DNA of 24,736 nucleotides. It comes from Phocaeicola plebeius (GTDB taxonomy: Bacteria; Bacteroidota; Bacteroidia; Bacteroidales; Bacteroidaceae). Numbering within the stretch: the stretch's first letter is position 1; each line of letters begins with the position of its first letter. The DNA is taken from positions 1 to 24,736 of the forward strand of contig SFDG01000041.1 of the NCBI GenBank assembly GCA_004558305.1, read 5' to 3'. Shown here in pieces: positions 8,321 to 16,769 of the stretch. The position numbers were made by a program, and so were the translations under genes. Below the pieces are notes generated by a model that saw only the letters and a list, made by a program, of their open reading frames with translations, did no database searches and had not been told where the DNA came from.

Positions 8321-8382
8321 ACAGGGTGTGTCTGGTTGCGGAAGAGGTTCCTTCCTGCCGGACACACCCTGTCGTTTTTTTT
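8321..8382 (+). terminator. Rho-independent terminator of pgk
   Basis: A 15-base arm, ACAGGGTGTGTCTGG (8321-8335), pairs with 8358-8372 with a single G-T wobble, and is followed by a run of eight T (8375-8382). It lies 29 bases after the pgk stop. It probably also ends the opposing arabinose operon, whose last gene stops at 8395. Confidence 0.9.
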
Positions 8383-8394
8383 CTATTCTGCCAC

Positions 8395-10383
8395 TTACTT
8401 CTTCACAAACTTGTAGATGGCAAAGGTCTTCTCTCCGATTTCGGTCGTCAACACGCCACCTTCGGCCTGGATGGCAGCTTCCTGCGGCACGATGGAGAAA
8501 GGAGCATCGAGCGTATTCTCGGCATCGAGGTTATCGGAATGGAAGGTGGTGACGGTACCTTCGGCCAGTGTCACGTTCTTCTTCAGTCCCTGGAAAGTCA
8601 GCACCAGCGGCTGAGCCTCAGCAGAGGTGTTGACCACCTTGACGATATACGACTGGGAGGGTCCGTCCCACACGGCACTGGCAAACAAGCCGTTCTGGCC
8701 TTCATTGCCGGCCACCGCCTTCTTGTCCATCGTGAGCGGAAGCACACGGGTACCTTTGTTATGGCCATACAGTGACTGCACGTACCAGCTGCACGAACGG
8801 ACACTGCGCAAGTTGTCGAACCAGATCAGGTCGGGACGCCACTGCCAGCCGTCGACATGCGCCAGTAACGGAGCGTAAGTAGCCATTTCCACCACATCGG
8901 CATTGCGCTCCACGCCGGTCAGGAAAGCGGCTTCGAGCAGAGCTGCCTCAAAATGGTTCCACCCCTTGCCCTTGCCGTGGCAGGCATACTCGCCGGCAAA
9001 TACCTTCGGCCCTTTCCGGTCGTAGTTGTCGTACCGGTTGCCCGACTGCAGGAACCAGGTTTCCGGACGATAGAAATGCTCGTCCACCAAGTCCACTTTC
9101 AGCCGCTTCATCTCCGGCCAGAGGTAGTCGAAATCCTTGCCTTCGGAGTTAGGACCGGACGAACCGACAATCTTCACACCCGGATGAGCCTTGCGGATGG
9201 CAGTGACAAACTGTTCCAGACGGGCCGGATATTCGGGTCCCCACTGTTCGTTGCCCACCCCGATGAACTTCAGATGGAAAGGCTCGGGATGCCCCATGTC
9301 GGCACGGAGCTTGCCCCACGTAGTGGTCACCTCCCCGTTGGCAAACTCGATAAGGTCGAGTGCATCCTGGATGTAGCCGTCGAGCTGGTCAACCGGCACG
9401 TGCGCCTTCTCGTCATGGTTCTGGTACTGGCAAGACAGACCGCAGTTGACGATGGGCAACGGTTCGGCTCCCATGTCCTCTGCCAGCTGGAAGAGTTCGA
9501 AGAAACCCATGCCATAAGACTGGAAATAGTCGGGGAAGAAATGGTGTTCGAACGTATAATGCCAACGGTTTTCGTTGGTCGGACGGTTCTCGACCGGGCC
9601 GACCGAGTTTTTCCAGTTGTAACGGGTGGCAAGGTCGGTTCCCTCGACAATGCAGCCGCCGGGGAAACGGAAAATACCGGGCTTCGTGTCCACCAGGGCC
9701 TGCACCAGGTCCTTGCGGAGGCCGTTCTCACGCCCTTTCCACGTATCGGTAGGGAACAGCGAGATGTGCTCCAGGTCCACCGTGCCTTTCGACTTGAGGA
9801 AGATGCGCAAGTGAGCTTTCTCGATGGTCACGGGCGAGGTGAAGGTCACCTCGTATTTCTTCCAGTCCGCCTGGTCCAGCTTCACATCCTGCGTCACGAT
9901 GACCTGCGAAGAGCCGTGCGTGTACTTGTCGATGAGCTGCACCCGGATTTTTTGGCCTTCTCCCCGCGCCCATACGCTGAAGCGGTACGTGGCATCCTTC
10001 TTCAGCCCTATGCCGAAGAAACCACTGTTCTCCAGTCCGGTACGTTTCTCGTCGTGACCGGGGTATTCCATACGCACATAGTGCGGGCAACGTTCGAACG
10101 GTCCGTCGTCCTTGACGGTGATGTGCCCGAAGGCCTCCCACCCCATCAGGGGCTGGGCAAACTCGAACGAACGGTTCTTGATGAGTTCGGCATACAGGCC
10201 GCCATCCGCACCGAAATTGATGTCCTCGAAGAAATGGCCGTAGAGAGTGGAAGGTATCGCTGCTCCCGGCTTGTTGGTCTGTACGACCAGTTCGTTCACG
10301 CCCTGTGCGCCGAGCGACAAGGAGCCGCCCAGTGCCAAAGCCGTGAGTAAATAACCGAATGATTTCATAGGATCGTTTTTCAT
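8395..10383 (-). CDS. Exported alpha-L-arabinofuranosidase, GH51 (with CBM-like insert)
   Basis: This is the last gene of the arabinose operon. Its ATG at 10383 overlaps the araB stop (TAATG), suggesting translational coupling; an alternative ATG at 10368 gives MKSFGYLLTALALGGSLSLGAQG. Either start leaves a signal peptide, so the product is exported. From 10383 it has 662 residues. After the first barrel strand (STLYGHFFEDINFGADGGLYAELIKNRSFE) comes a beta-sandwich of about 135 residues (VWARGEGQKIRVQLI...) resembling a carbohydrate-binding module, then the GH51 barrel. The acid/base is E379 in GVGNEQWG and the nucleophile E465 in VFAGEYACHG. A C-terminal beta domain ends the protein. Family knowledge: retaining enzymes that release L-arabinofuranose from arabinan, arabinoxylan or oligosaccharides. 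It differs strongly from the second GH51 at 18184. Confidence 0.93.
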   Translation of the reverse strand: MKNDPMKSFGYLLTALALGGSLSLGAQGVNELVVQTNKPGAAIPSTLYGHFFEDINFGADGGLYAELIKNRSFEFAQPLMGWEAFGHITVKDDGPFERCPHYVRMEYPGHDEKRTGLENSGFFGIGLKKDATYRFSVWARGEGQKIRVQLIDKYTHGSSQVIVTQDVKLDQADWKKYEVTFTSPVTIEKAHLRIFLKSKGTVDLEHISLFPTDTWKGRENGLRKDLVQALVDTKPGIFRFPGGCIVEGTDLATRYNWKNSVGPVENRPTNENRWHYTFEHHFFPDYFQSYGMGFFELFQLAEDMGAEPLPIVNCGLSCQYQNHDEKAHVPVDQLDGYIQDALDLIEFANGEVTTTWGKLRADMGHPEPFHLKFIGVGNEQWGPEYPARLEQFVTAIRKAHPGVKIVGSSGPNSEGKDFDYLWPEMKRLKVDLVDEHFYRPETWFLQSGNRYDNYDRKGPKVFAGEYACHGKGKGWNHFEAALLEAAFLTGVERNADVVEMATYAPLLAHVDGWQWRPDLIWFDNLRSVRSCSWYVQSLYGHNKGTRVLPLTMDKKAVAGNEGQNGLFASAVWDGPSQSYIVKVVNTSAEAQPLVLTFQGLKKNVTLAEGTVTTFHSDNLDAENTLDAPFSIVPQEAAIQAEGGVLTTEIGEKTFAIYKFVKK

Positions 10384-11978
10384 TATTTCAGACAATTTAC
10401 CGCTGCCTGCTCTACGGGCAGGGCCGCCTTGTAGTTCTCGATATAGGCATTGAATCCGGCCACTTCTTCGGGGGTGGGAGCGATTTCCTCACCGGCATAG
10501 CCGGCAAAGACGTCGTTGTCGAGGAAGTCAGCGAGCGACCGGCCCTGCCCCTTCACCAGGTAGGCTCCGAGCAGAGCAATGCCCCAGGCCCCGCCTTCGC
10601 CCGCCGTCTCCATGACAGAGATGGGCGAATGCAGGGCGGCTGCCAGTACGCGCTGTCCCACTCCCTTGGTCTTGAACAACCCGCCGTGACCGGTAATCCG
10701 GTCGACTTGGACTTTCTCCTCGTTGAACAGGATGTCGTTGCCGATTTTCAGCACACCTACCGATGCGTAGAGGTGCGTGCGCATGAAGTTGGCCAAGTTG
10801 AAGGCATCCGTAGCCGAACGGACGAACAAAGGCCGTCCTTCGGTCAGTCCCGTCACAGGCTCGCCGGAGATATAGTTGAACGAGACCAGTCCGCCACAGT
10901 CGGCATCGCCGGTCAGCGCATGGTGGTAGAGCTTGCCGTACACCTCGTTCATGTCGACTTCCACACCCAGCAGCTCCTGGTATTCGCGGAAAAGACCGAC
11001 CCATGCGTTGAGGTCGGACGTGCAGTTGTTGCAGTGTACCATGGCCACCAGACTGCCGTCGGGGGTAGTCACCCTGTCAATCATCTCATAGGGCTGCGAG
11101 AGTTCTTTCTCCAGCACAATCATCGAGAACGACGACGTTCCGGCCGACACGTTGCCGGTGCGCTGCTTCACGGCATTGGTAGCCACCATGCCCGTACCGG
11201 CATCTCCTTCGGGCGGACAGAGCGGAATGCCTGCCTGCAAATGGCCGGACACATCGAGACGAGCGGCCCCTTCGGGAGTCAGCACCCCGGCAGGTGCACC
11301 GGCAGGCAACACCTTCGGCAGAATATCAAGCAACTTCCAGGTATATCCCTTCGGAGCCACCAACCGGTCGAACTTCTCGACCATGGCCGGCGAATAGTCC
11401 TTGAGAGCAGAGTCGATGGGCAGCATTCCCGAAGCGTCACCGATGCCGAGCACCTTCTCGCCGGTGAACTGCCAGTGGATGTAACCGGCCAGGGTGGTGA
11501 GATAATCAATCTCGCCCACGTGTTCCTCCCCGTTGAGGATAGCCTGGTAAAGGTGAGAGATGCTCCAGCGCAGCGGAATGTTGTAGACAAACAGTTCACT
11601 GAGGGCAGCTGCCGCCTCGCCCGTGTTGGTGTTGCGCCACGTGCGGAACGGCACAAGGATTTCCTGCCGGCGGTTGAACGCCATGTAGCCGTGCATCATC
11701 GCACTGATGCCGATGGCGGCCAACTGCTGCAGTTCGACACCGTACTGCCGCTGCACATCGGCACGGAGGTCGGCATAGCAATCCTGCAGACCGCTCCAGA
11801 TGGCATCGAGGCTGTAGGTCCACAGTCCGTCCACCAGCTGGTTTTCCCACGTATGGCTGCCCTGGGCAATGGGTCGGTTGTCCGGGTCAATCAAGACGGC
11901 CTTGATACGGGTAGATCCGAACTCAATACCCAAAATGGCCTGACCGGATTCGATTATCGTTTTTTCATCTGTTTTCAT
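10383..11978 (-). CDS. araB: L-ribulokinase, FGGY family
   Basis: This 531-residue cytosolic kinase phosphorylates L-ribulose to L-ribulose 5-phosphate. The N-terminal actin-like domain begins with AILGIEFGSTRIKAVLIDPD (phosphate loop). The expected catalytic Asp is D259 in CPPEGDAGTGMVATNAV. The second domain contains GNVSAGTSSFSM and GHGGLFKTKGVGQRVLAAALHSPISVMETAGEGGAWGIALLGAY, the FGGY signature region. The sequence is closer to the xylulokinase-like branch than to the classical enterobacterial AraB, so automatic annotation may call it xylulokinase. The position directly after araA and araD supports ribulokinase. It begins 25 bases after the araA stop and its own stop overlaps the next ATG. 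Confidence 0.87.
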   Translation of the reverse strand: MKTDEKTIIESGQAILGIEFGSTRIKAVLIDPDNRPIAQGSHTWENQLVDGLWTYSLDAIWSGLQDCYADLRADVQRQYGVELQQLAAIGISAMMHGYMAFNRRQEILVPFRTWRNTNTGEAAAALSELFVYNIPLRWSISHLYQAILNGEEHVGEIDYLTTLAGYIHWQFTGEKVLGIGDASGMLPIDSALKDYSPAMVEKFDRLVAPKGYTWKLLDILPKVLPAGAPAGVLTPEGAARLDVSGHLQAGIPLCPPEGDAGTGMVATNAVKQRTGNVSAGTSSFSMIVLEKELSQPYEMIDRVTTPDGSLVAMVHCNNCTSDLNAWVGLFREYQELLGVEVDMNEVYGKLYHHALTGDADCGGLVSFNYISGEPVTGLTEGRPLFVRSATDAFNLANFMRTHLYASVGVLKIGNDILFNEEKVQVDRITGHGGLFKTKGVGQRVLAAALHSPISVMETAGEGGAWGIALLGAYLVKGQGRSLADFLDNDVFAGYAGEEIAPTPEEVAGFNAYIENYKAALPVEQAAVNCLK

Positions 11979-12003
11979 GGGGCAAACAGGCTATGGCACT
12001 CTG

Positions 12004-13515
12004 TCAGCAGAGTGCCTTGTTCAACATGTAGTAGACTTCGTTCATGCGCAGTTCTTTCTTGAACTCGCTGATAGTAGTATGCCGGTTGATGTGCACCATC
12101 TCGATGCCGGCAATCTCGGCATAGTCTTCCCAGTATTCAGCCGACAGGCCGTAGGAGAAACAGGAATGGTGCGTTCCGCCGGCCAAGATCCAGGCTCCGG
12201 CCCCCACTTCAAAGTTGGGCATGGGAATCCACAGGGCAGAAGCCACGGGGAGCTTGGGCAGAGGTTTCGGCTCGATGCATTCCACGTCGTTCACAATCAG
12301 ACGGAAGCGGTTGCCGAGGTCGATGACGGTAGCGGTGCAACCCGTACCTGTCTTGGAAGTGAAGACCAGACGGGCGGTCTGGCTCTTACGGATGCCGATG
12401 CCGAGGAAGTGCACTTCCAGGCGCGGACGGGCAGCGGCAATGAGCGGACACACTTCGAGCATGTGGGCCTGTAGGATAGAGCTGTTGGCACCGTCGAAAT
12501 TCAAGGTATAGTCTTCGAGGAACGAGCAGCCTGTACCCTGGCTCATCACCCAGACGGTACGGTAGAGTGCAGCCGACTTCCAGTCGCCTTCAGCCCCGAA
12601 GCCGTAGCCTTCCGCCATCAGACGCTGGGAGGCCAGTCCGGGAATCTGGTCGAAGAAGCTGCCGTCGGTCTGGCCAAGGTCATCGAAGTTGGTGGTAAAG
12701 CCTTTCGCCCCTTTGGCCTTCAGGATGGCCCGCAAGGCGAGTTCCGCCTTGGCCGAATTCCAAACCTTCCGGTAGGCTTCGGTCGACGGGTCTTCGAGTT
12801 CGGCATCGTGGTCGTAGCTCTGGAAATACGTAGCCACCAAAGCGTCCACCTCTTCGTCCTTCACCTGTGCATGATAGGTCATGAGTTCGCTCACCGGACA
12901 ATAGTCTACATGGTAGCCCAGCCGCTGTTCGGCTTCCACCTTGTCGCCGTCGGTCACGGCCACGTTGTTCATCTGGTCGCCGAATCGGAGAATCAGCATA
13001 TCCTGTGCATCGGCCCAGCCGGCGCAGACGCGCATCCATACGGCAATCTTGCGCTGCGTCTCTTCGTCCTGCCAGTGGCCGACCACTACCTTGCGACGGA
13101 TGCGCATGCGGGTGCAGATATGGCCGAACTCGCGGTCGCCATGGGCCGACTGGTTCAGGTTCATGAAGTCCATGTCCATCGTGTCCCAGGGGATTTCGCG
13201 GTTGTACTGGGTATGGAGGTGCAGCAAGGGCTTCTTGAGCTGCTGCAGACCGTGAATCCACATCTTGGCCGGCGAGAATGTGTGCATCCAGGTGATGATA
13301 CCGATGCACGTTTCATCGTTGTTGGCCGCCTTCATGACGGCTTCCACTTCTTTCGAGGAGTTGGCGGTTCCTTTATAAACCACCTCTACAGGCAACTTGC
13401 CGCTGGCATTCAGGCCGGCTACCATTTCAGTACTGTGGGCATCTACCGCGATGACTGCATCGCCTCCGTACAGGAGCTGTGCTCCCGTAACGAACCAAAC
13501 TTTGTAATTATTCAT
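12004..13515 (-). CDS. araA: L-arabinose isomerase
   Basis: This 503-residue cytosolic enzyme interconverts L-arabinose and L-ribulose and needs a divalent metal such as manganese. The start MNNYKVWFVTGAQLLYG is the normal N-terminus. The metal and catalytic residues expected by comparison with the E. coli enzyme are present: E302 in RLMAEGYGFGAEGDWK, E334 in SFLEDYTLNF, H351 in HMLEVCPLIA and H450 in GGTHHSCFS. Length is normal and the frame is intact. It lies between araD (62-base gap upstream) and araB (25-base gap downstream) in the operon. Confidence 0.98.
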   Translation of the reverse strand: MNNYKVWFVTGAQLLYGGDAVIAVDAHSTEMVAGLNASGKLPVEVVYKGTANSSKEVEAVMKAANNDETCIGIITWMHTFSPAKMWIHGLQQLKKPLLHLHTQYNREIPWDTMDMDFMNLNQSAHGDREFGHICTRMRIRRKVVVGHWQDEETQRKIAVWMRVCAGWADAQDMLILRFGDQMNNVAVTDGDKVEAEQRLGYHVDYCPVSELMTYHAQVKDEEVDALVATYFQSYDHDAELEDPSTEAYRKVWNSAKAELALRAILKAKGAKGFTTNFDDLGQTDGSFFDQIPGLASQRLMAEGYGFGAEGDWKSAALYRTVWVMSQGTGCSFLEDYTLNFDGANSSILQAHMLEVCPLIAAARPRLEVHFLGIGIRKSQTARLVFTSKTGTGCTATVIDLGNRFRLIVNDVECIEPKPLPKLPVASALWIPMPNFEVGAGAWILAGGTHHSCFSYGLSAEYWEDYAEIAGIEMVHINRHTTISEFKKELRMNEVYYMLNKALC

Positions 13516-13577
13516 TTGAAAATCGTTGAATGTTTGTTAATCATGTTGTTGTTCCGGCAATTCACGAAGCGGGCCGC

Positions 13578-14264
13578 TTACTTTTGTCCGTAATAGGCGT
13601 TCGGTCCGTGCTTGCGGCTGAAATGTTTTTCCACCAGAAGCGGATTCATGGTCAGATGGGGGTTGACCATATAGGCAATGCTGGCCATCTTGGCGACTTG
13701 TTCCATGACGACGGCATTGTGGACGGCATCGTGCGCATCCTTTCCCCACGAGAAGGGGCCGTGGTTCTTCACCAGCACGCCGGGAGTGTGGACGGGATTC
13801 AATCCTTCAAAACGCTTCACGATGACATGGCCCGTCTCCAGTTCGTAAGCTCCCTTCACTTCCGCCTCGGTCATGTCGGCCGTGCAGGGGATGGCATCGT
13901 GGAAATAGTCGGCGTGGGTGGTGCCGATATTGGGAATGTCCTTACCGGCCTGTGCCCATGCGGTGGCATAAGTGGAATGGGTATGCACCACGCCCCCGAT
14001 TTCGGGGAATGCCTTGTACAGCACCAGATGGGTCGGCGTATCGCTGGAGGGGCGCAGGCTGCCCTCCACGACATGGCCTTCCAGGTCGACCACCACCATG
14101 TCGTCGGCCTTCATTTCCTCGTACGATACCCCACTGGGCTTGATGACCACCCGGCCGGTGGCACGGTCGATGGCCGACACGTTGCCCCAGGTAAAAATCA
14201 CGAGTCCGTGCTTCACCAGGTCCAGGTTGGCGCGGAACACTTTTTCTTTCAGTTCTTCGAGCAT
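13578..14264 (-). CDS. araD: L-ribulose-5-phosphate 4-epimerase
   Basis: This 228-residue cytosolic class II aldolase-fold enzyme converts L-ribulose 5-phosphate to D-xylulose 5-phosphate, which feeds the pentose phosphate pathway. The zinc-binding histidines are visible: H94 and H96 in GGVVHTHSTYATAW and H168 in VKNHGPFSWG. The phosphate-binding motifs TWGNVSAID and KPSGVSYEEM, and D75 in SSDTPTHL, are also present. It starts 17 bases after the araR stop, so the two are almost certainly co-transcribed. Confidence 0.97.
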   Translation of the reverse strand: MLEELKEKVFRANLDLVKHGLVIFTWGNVSAIDRATGRVVIKPSGVSYEEMKADDMVVVDLEGHVVEGSLRPSSDTPTHLVLYKAFPEIGGVVHTHSTYATAWAQAGKDIPNIGTTHADYFHDAIPCTADMTEAEVKGAYELETGHVIVKRFEGLNPVHTPGVLVKNHGPFSWGKDAHDAVHNAVVMEQVAKMASIAYMVNPHLTMNPLLVEKHFSRKHGPNAYYGQK

Positions 14265-14281
14265 AAATCAGAAATGTTAAG

Positions 14282-14959
14282 TTACAGTTTGAATTTGGGG
14301 TCTTTGCGATACACCCGGTTGTTGAACTTGTACAACGCCGCTCCGCGCCTCGACCCGGTCTTGTCTATCTTGTCGGTCTTCTCGATGAATCCCATCTCGG
14401 CCACCTTCTTCCGGAAGTTGCGCTTGTCGATAGCTTCCCCGTAGATGGCCTCGTAGAGGTTTTGCAGCTGGGTGAGGGTAAACAGCTTGGGCAACATGTT
14501 GAAACCGATGGGGGCCGTCGCCGCCTTCGTCCGCATCAGTCCGAGCGCCTGCTCCACCATCTGTGAATGGTCGAAGATCAGCAGAGGCAGTTCGCCCAGC
14601 CGTACCCAGTGGGCGTTGTGCATCTTCACCTGGACGGCATCGTAGGCGTTGATGTTGATCAGGGCACAGTAGGCCACCGATACGACCCGTTCTCCGGGAT
14701 CGCGGTCGACGGCACCGAAGGCCCCCACCTGTTCCATATACACGTTGTCCAGTCCGGTCAGTTCTTTCAGCACACGGCGGGCGGCCTCGTCGGTACTTTC
14801 GCCCACCTGCACGAACCCTCCCATCAGCGACCATTCGCCTTGCGCGGGCTGGAAGTTGCGCTTGAGCAACAACAAATGCAGTTCTTTTTTGTCGAACCCG
14901 AAAATGATACAGTCGACCGACACGTAGAATTTCGGGTGACTACTATAGTATTCAGACAT
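14282..14959 (-). CDS. araR: AraR, Nudix-type arabinose-responsive transcriptional regulator
   Basis: Numbered from the ATG at 14959 (225 residues, MSEYYSSHPKFYVSVDC); an ATG at 14977 is a possible alternative. Residues 8-140 form a Nudix fold with GGFVQVGESTDEAARRVLKELTGL. Against the consensus GX5EX7REUXEEXGU, the second residue of REU is V63 and the second of the EE pair is L67, so two catalytic glutamates are missing. Residues 150-225 form a winged helix-turn-helix (LPKLFTLTQLQNLYEAIYGEAIDKRNFRKKVAEMGFIEK, then a basic wing). Family knowledge: this matches the NrtR-like AraR described in Bacteroides thetaiotaomicron, which binds arabinose and controls arabinose genes. It lies inside the operon it probably controls, after a hairpin at 14979-15024. 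Confidence 0.92.
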   Translation of the reverse strand: MSEYYSSHPKFYVSVDCIIFGFDKKELHLLLLKRNFQPAQGEWSLMGGFVQVGESTDEAARRVLKELTGLDNVYMEQVGAFGAVDRDPGERVVSVAYCALININAYDAVQVKMHNAHWVRLGELPLLIFDHSQMVEQALGLMRTKAATAPIGFNMLPKLFTLTQLQNLYEAIYGEAIDKRNFRKKVAEMGFIEKTDKIDKTGSRRGAALYKFNNRVYRKDPKFKL

Positions 14960-14978
14960 ATATCGCAGTTCATTCATC

Positions 14979-15024
14979 GGAAAGTGTGCCGACGCCGAGG
15001 GACCCCCTTGCCGGCACACCTTCC
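14979..15024 (-). promoter_or_regulatory. Hairpin between the symporter gene and araR
   Basis: On the minus strand GGAAGGTGTGCCG (15024-15012) pairs with CGGCACACTTTCC (14991-14979), a 13-bp stem with one G-T pair around a 20-base loop rich in G and C. There is no T-run after it, so it is not a typical terminator. It ends 20 bases before the preferred araR ATG, or 2 bases before the alternative ATG. Confidence 0.6.
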
Positions 15025-15044
15025 GTTGGTTCATTATCTATTGT

Positions 15045-16733
15045 TTACCAGAAGTACCAGTAGAAGGCGGCAGTGATGCCCACTATGATGATGGAGTGGA
15101 TGACATCCCAGCGCGTCCAGCTGGCACGGGTAGCAGCCACCTGTTCGGGAGTGGCGGTACCGAATACCAGTCCCTGGATCTTCTGGGCAGAAGGCGCCGG
15201 CGTGCACAGGCTGACGATAGCTACCACCGCCAGGCAGAACAGGAACATCCAGCCGCAGAAGAACAACCAGTTCAGGTCATAGAACAGGTACTTGAACAGG
15301 CCGTCGGCTGCATCGGTGGCATTGCTGTAGTAGACCTTGGCACCCAGACGGGTCAGACCGATGATCATACCGCTCAGCAGGCCCCACATACCGCCTTGTG
15401 CCGAGGTGCGCTTCCAGCAGATACCCAGCAGGAAGGCGGCGGCAATGCCCGGAGCCAGAACCGACTGCACATCTTGCAGATAGGTGTAGAGCACGTCGCC
15501 TACCGAACGCATGATGGGAATCCACAGAATGCCCAAGGCCACAATCACCACGGTGGCAATCTGTCCGATGACCACCAGCCTCTTTTCGGAAGTCTGCGGA
15601 CGGAATCGCTTGTAGAAGTCAATGGTGAACAGCATGGCCGACGAATTGAACAGCGAAGCCAATGAGCTCATCAGGGCGGCCAGGATGCCGCAGACCACCA
15701 GTCCTTTCATACCGGCCGGCAGCAGCTTGGCCACCAGCACGGGGAAGGCTGCGTCGGCATTCGGGTTACCGTTAGCCAGCAAGGGCAGGAATCCGCCGTC
15801 GCCCATCGTCTTCTGGTGAAGGGCAAAGGCAATCATACCCGGAATCAGGAAAAGGAACACCGGCAGCAATTTCAGATAAGCCCCGAAGATGGTACCCCGA
15901 CGGGCTTCCTTCTCGTTCTTGCCCGAGAGCACACGCTGAACGATGAACTGGTCGGTACACCAGTACCAGAAACCGATAATCGAAGAGCCGACCAATGCAC
16001 CCAGCCAGGGGAAGTCAGGGTCGGAGTTGCTGCGGATAAGGTTGGTCATGGTATCTCCATACTCGTTGACGGTCACGGCACTACAGGTACGGATCATTTC
16101 GTCCCATCCGCCCAGTTCCTTGAAGCCCAGCACCAGGATGACCAACGAGCCCAGCAGCAGGATCGGTGTCTGCAGGACAGAGGTATAGAGCACGGACTTC
16201 ATGCCTCCGAAAATCGTATAGAGGGCCGTGAGGATGACCAGGCCGATGGCGGCAATCCAGAAGAAGTCGATGCCCCAGAGTTCCTTGATGCCGAAGACCT
16301 GCTGGAACACCAGTCCGCCGGCATAGACCGTCACGGCCACCTTGGTCAGCACATAGCTTACCAGAGAGATGACCGAGAGGATGGTACGCGACTGCGAATT
16401 ATAGCGTCGCTCCAGAAATTCGGGCATCGTATAAACCATACTACGGGTATAGAAGGGTACGAACACCCACGCCAGTATCAGGATCATCCATCCCTGGATT
16501 TCCCAATGGGCCATCGCCATACCACTCGATGCACCGGCACCGGCCAGACCGATCAAGTGTTCCGAACCAATGTTCGAAGCGAACAACGAAGCGCCGATGG
16601 CAATCCATGTTGCATCGCGCCCACCCAAGAAGTAATCTGCGGAGCTGTCCTGTTTCTGACTCACTACCCAGAAAATAATCCCAATCAATGCCAAGAAGAA
16701 AATGGCAATTACAATCCAATCTAATGTTTCCAC
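15045..16733 (-). CDS. Sodium/solute symporter (SSS family), probable L-arabinose transporter
   Basis: This inner-membrane transporter of 562 residues has about 14 predicted membrane helices and probably carries arabinose together with sodium. I chose the GTG at 16733 (METLDWIVIAIFFLALIGIIFWV) because it opens just before the first helix; the frame extends to a TTG at 16757 and no ATG is available. Family landmarks of SGLT-type symporters are SADYFLGGRDATWIAIGASLFASNIGSEHLIGLAGAGASSGMA, the segment VYTMPEFLERRYNSQSRT, and FWYWCTDQFIVQRVLSGKNEKEARRGTIFGAYLKLLPVF. The gene lies between the mutarotase lipoprotein (36-base gap) and araR, which supports arabinose as substrate. Galactose or another pentose remains possible from sequence alone. 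Confidence 0.9.
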   Translation of the reverse strand: METLDWIVIAIFFLALIGIIFWVVSQKQDSSADYFLGGRDATWIAIGASLFASNIGSEHLIGLAGAGASSGMAMAHWEIQGWMILILAWVFVPFYTRSMVYTMPEFLERRYNSQSRTILSVISLVSYVLTKVAVTVYAGGLVFQQVFGIKELWGIDFFWIAAIGLVILTALYTIFGGMKSVLYTSVLQTPILLLGSLVILVLGFKELGGWDEMIRTCSAVTVNEYGDTMTNLIRSNSDPDFPWLGALVGSSIIGFWYWCTDQFIVQRVLSGKNEKEARRGTIFGAYLKLLPVFLFLIPGMIAFALHQKTMGDGGFLPLLANGNPNADAAFPVLVAKLLPAGMKGLVVCGILAALMSSLASLFNSSAMLFTIDFYKRFRPQTSEKRLVVIGQIATVVIVALGILWIPIMRSVGDVLYTYLQDVQSVLAPGIAAAFLLGICWKRTSAQGGMWGLLSGMIIGLTRLGAKVYYSNATDAADGLFKYLFYDLNWLFFCGWMFLFCLAVVAIVSLCTPAPSAQKIQGLVFGTATPEQVAATRASWTRWDVIHSIIIVGITAAFYWYFW

Positions 16734-16769
16734 GCTATCAATATTAAAGTTTAACAATCATCTACTGGG

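Noticed and set aside
8953..12062. Two long plus-strand frames opposite the GH51 and araB genes
   Set aside because: Both are shadows of real genes on the minus strand and have no recognisable domains or start context.
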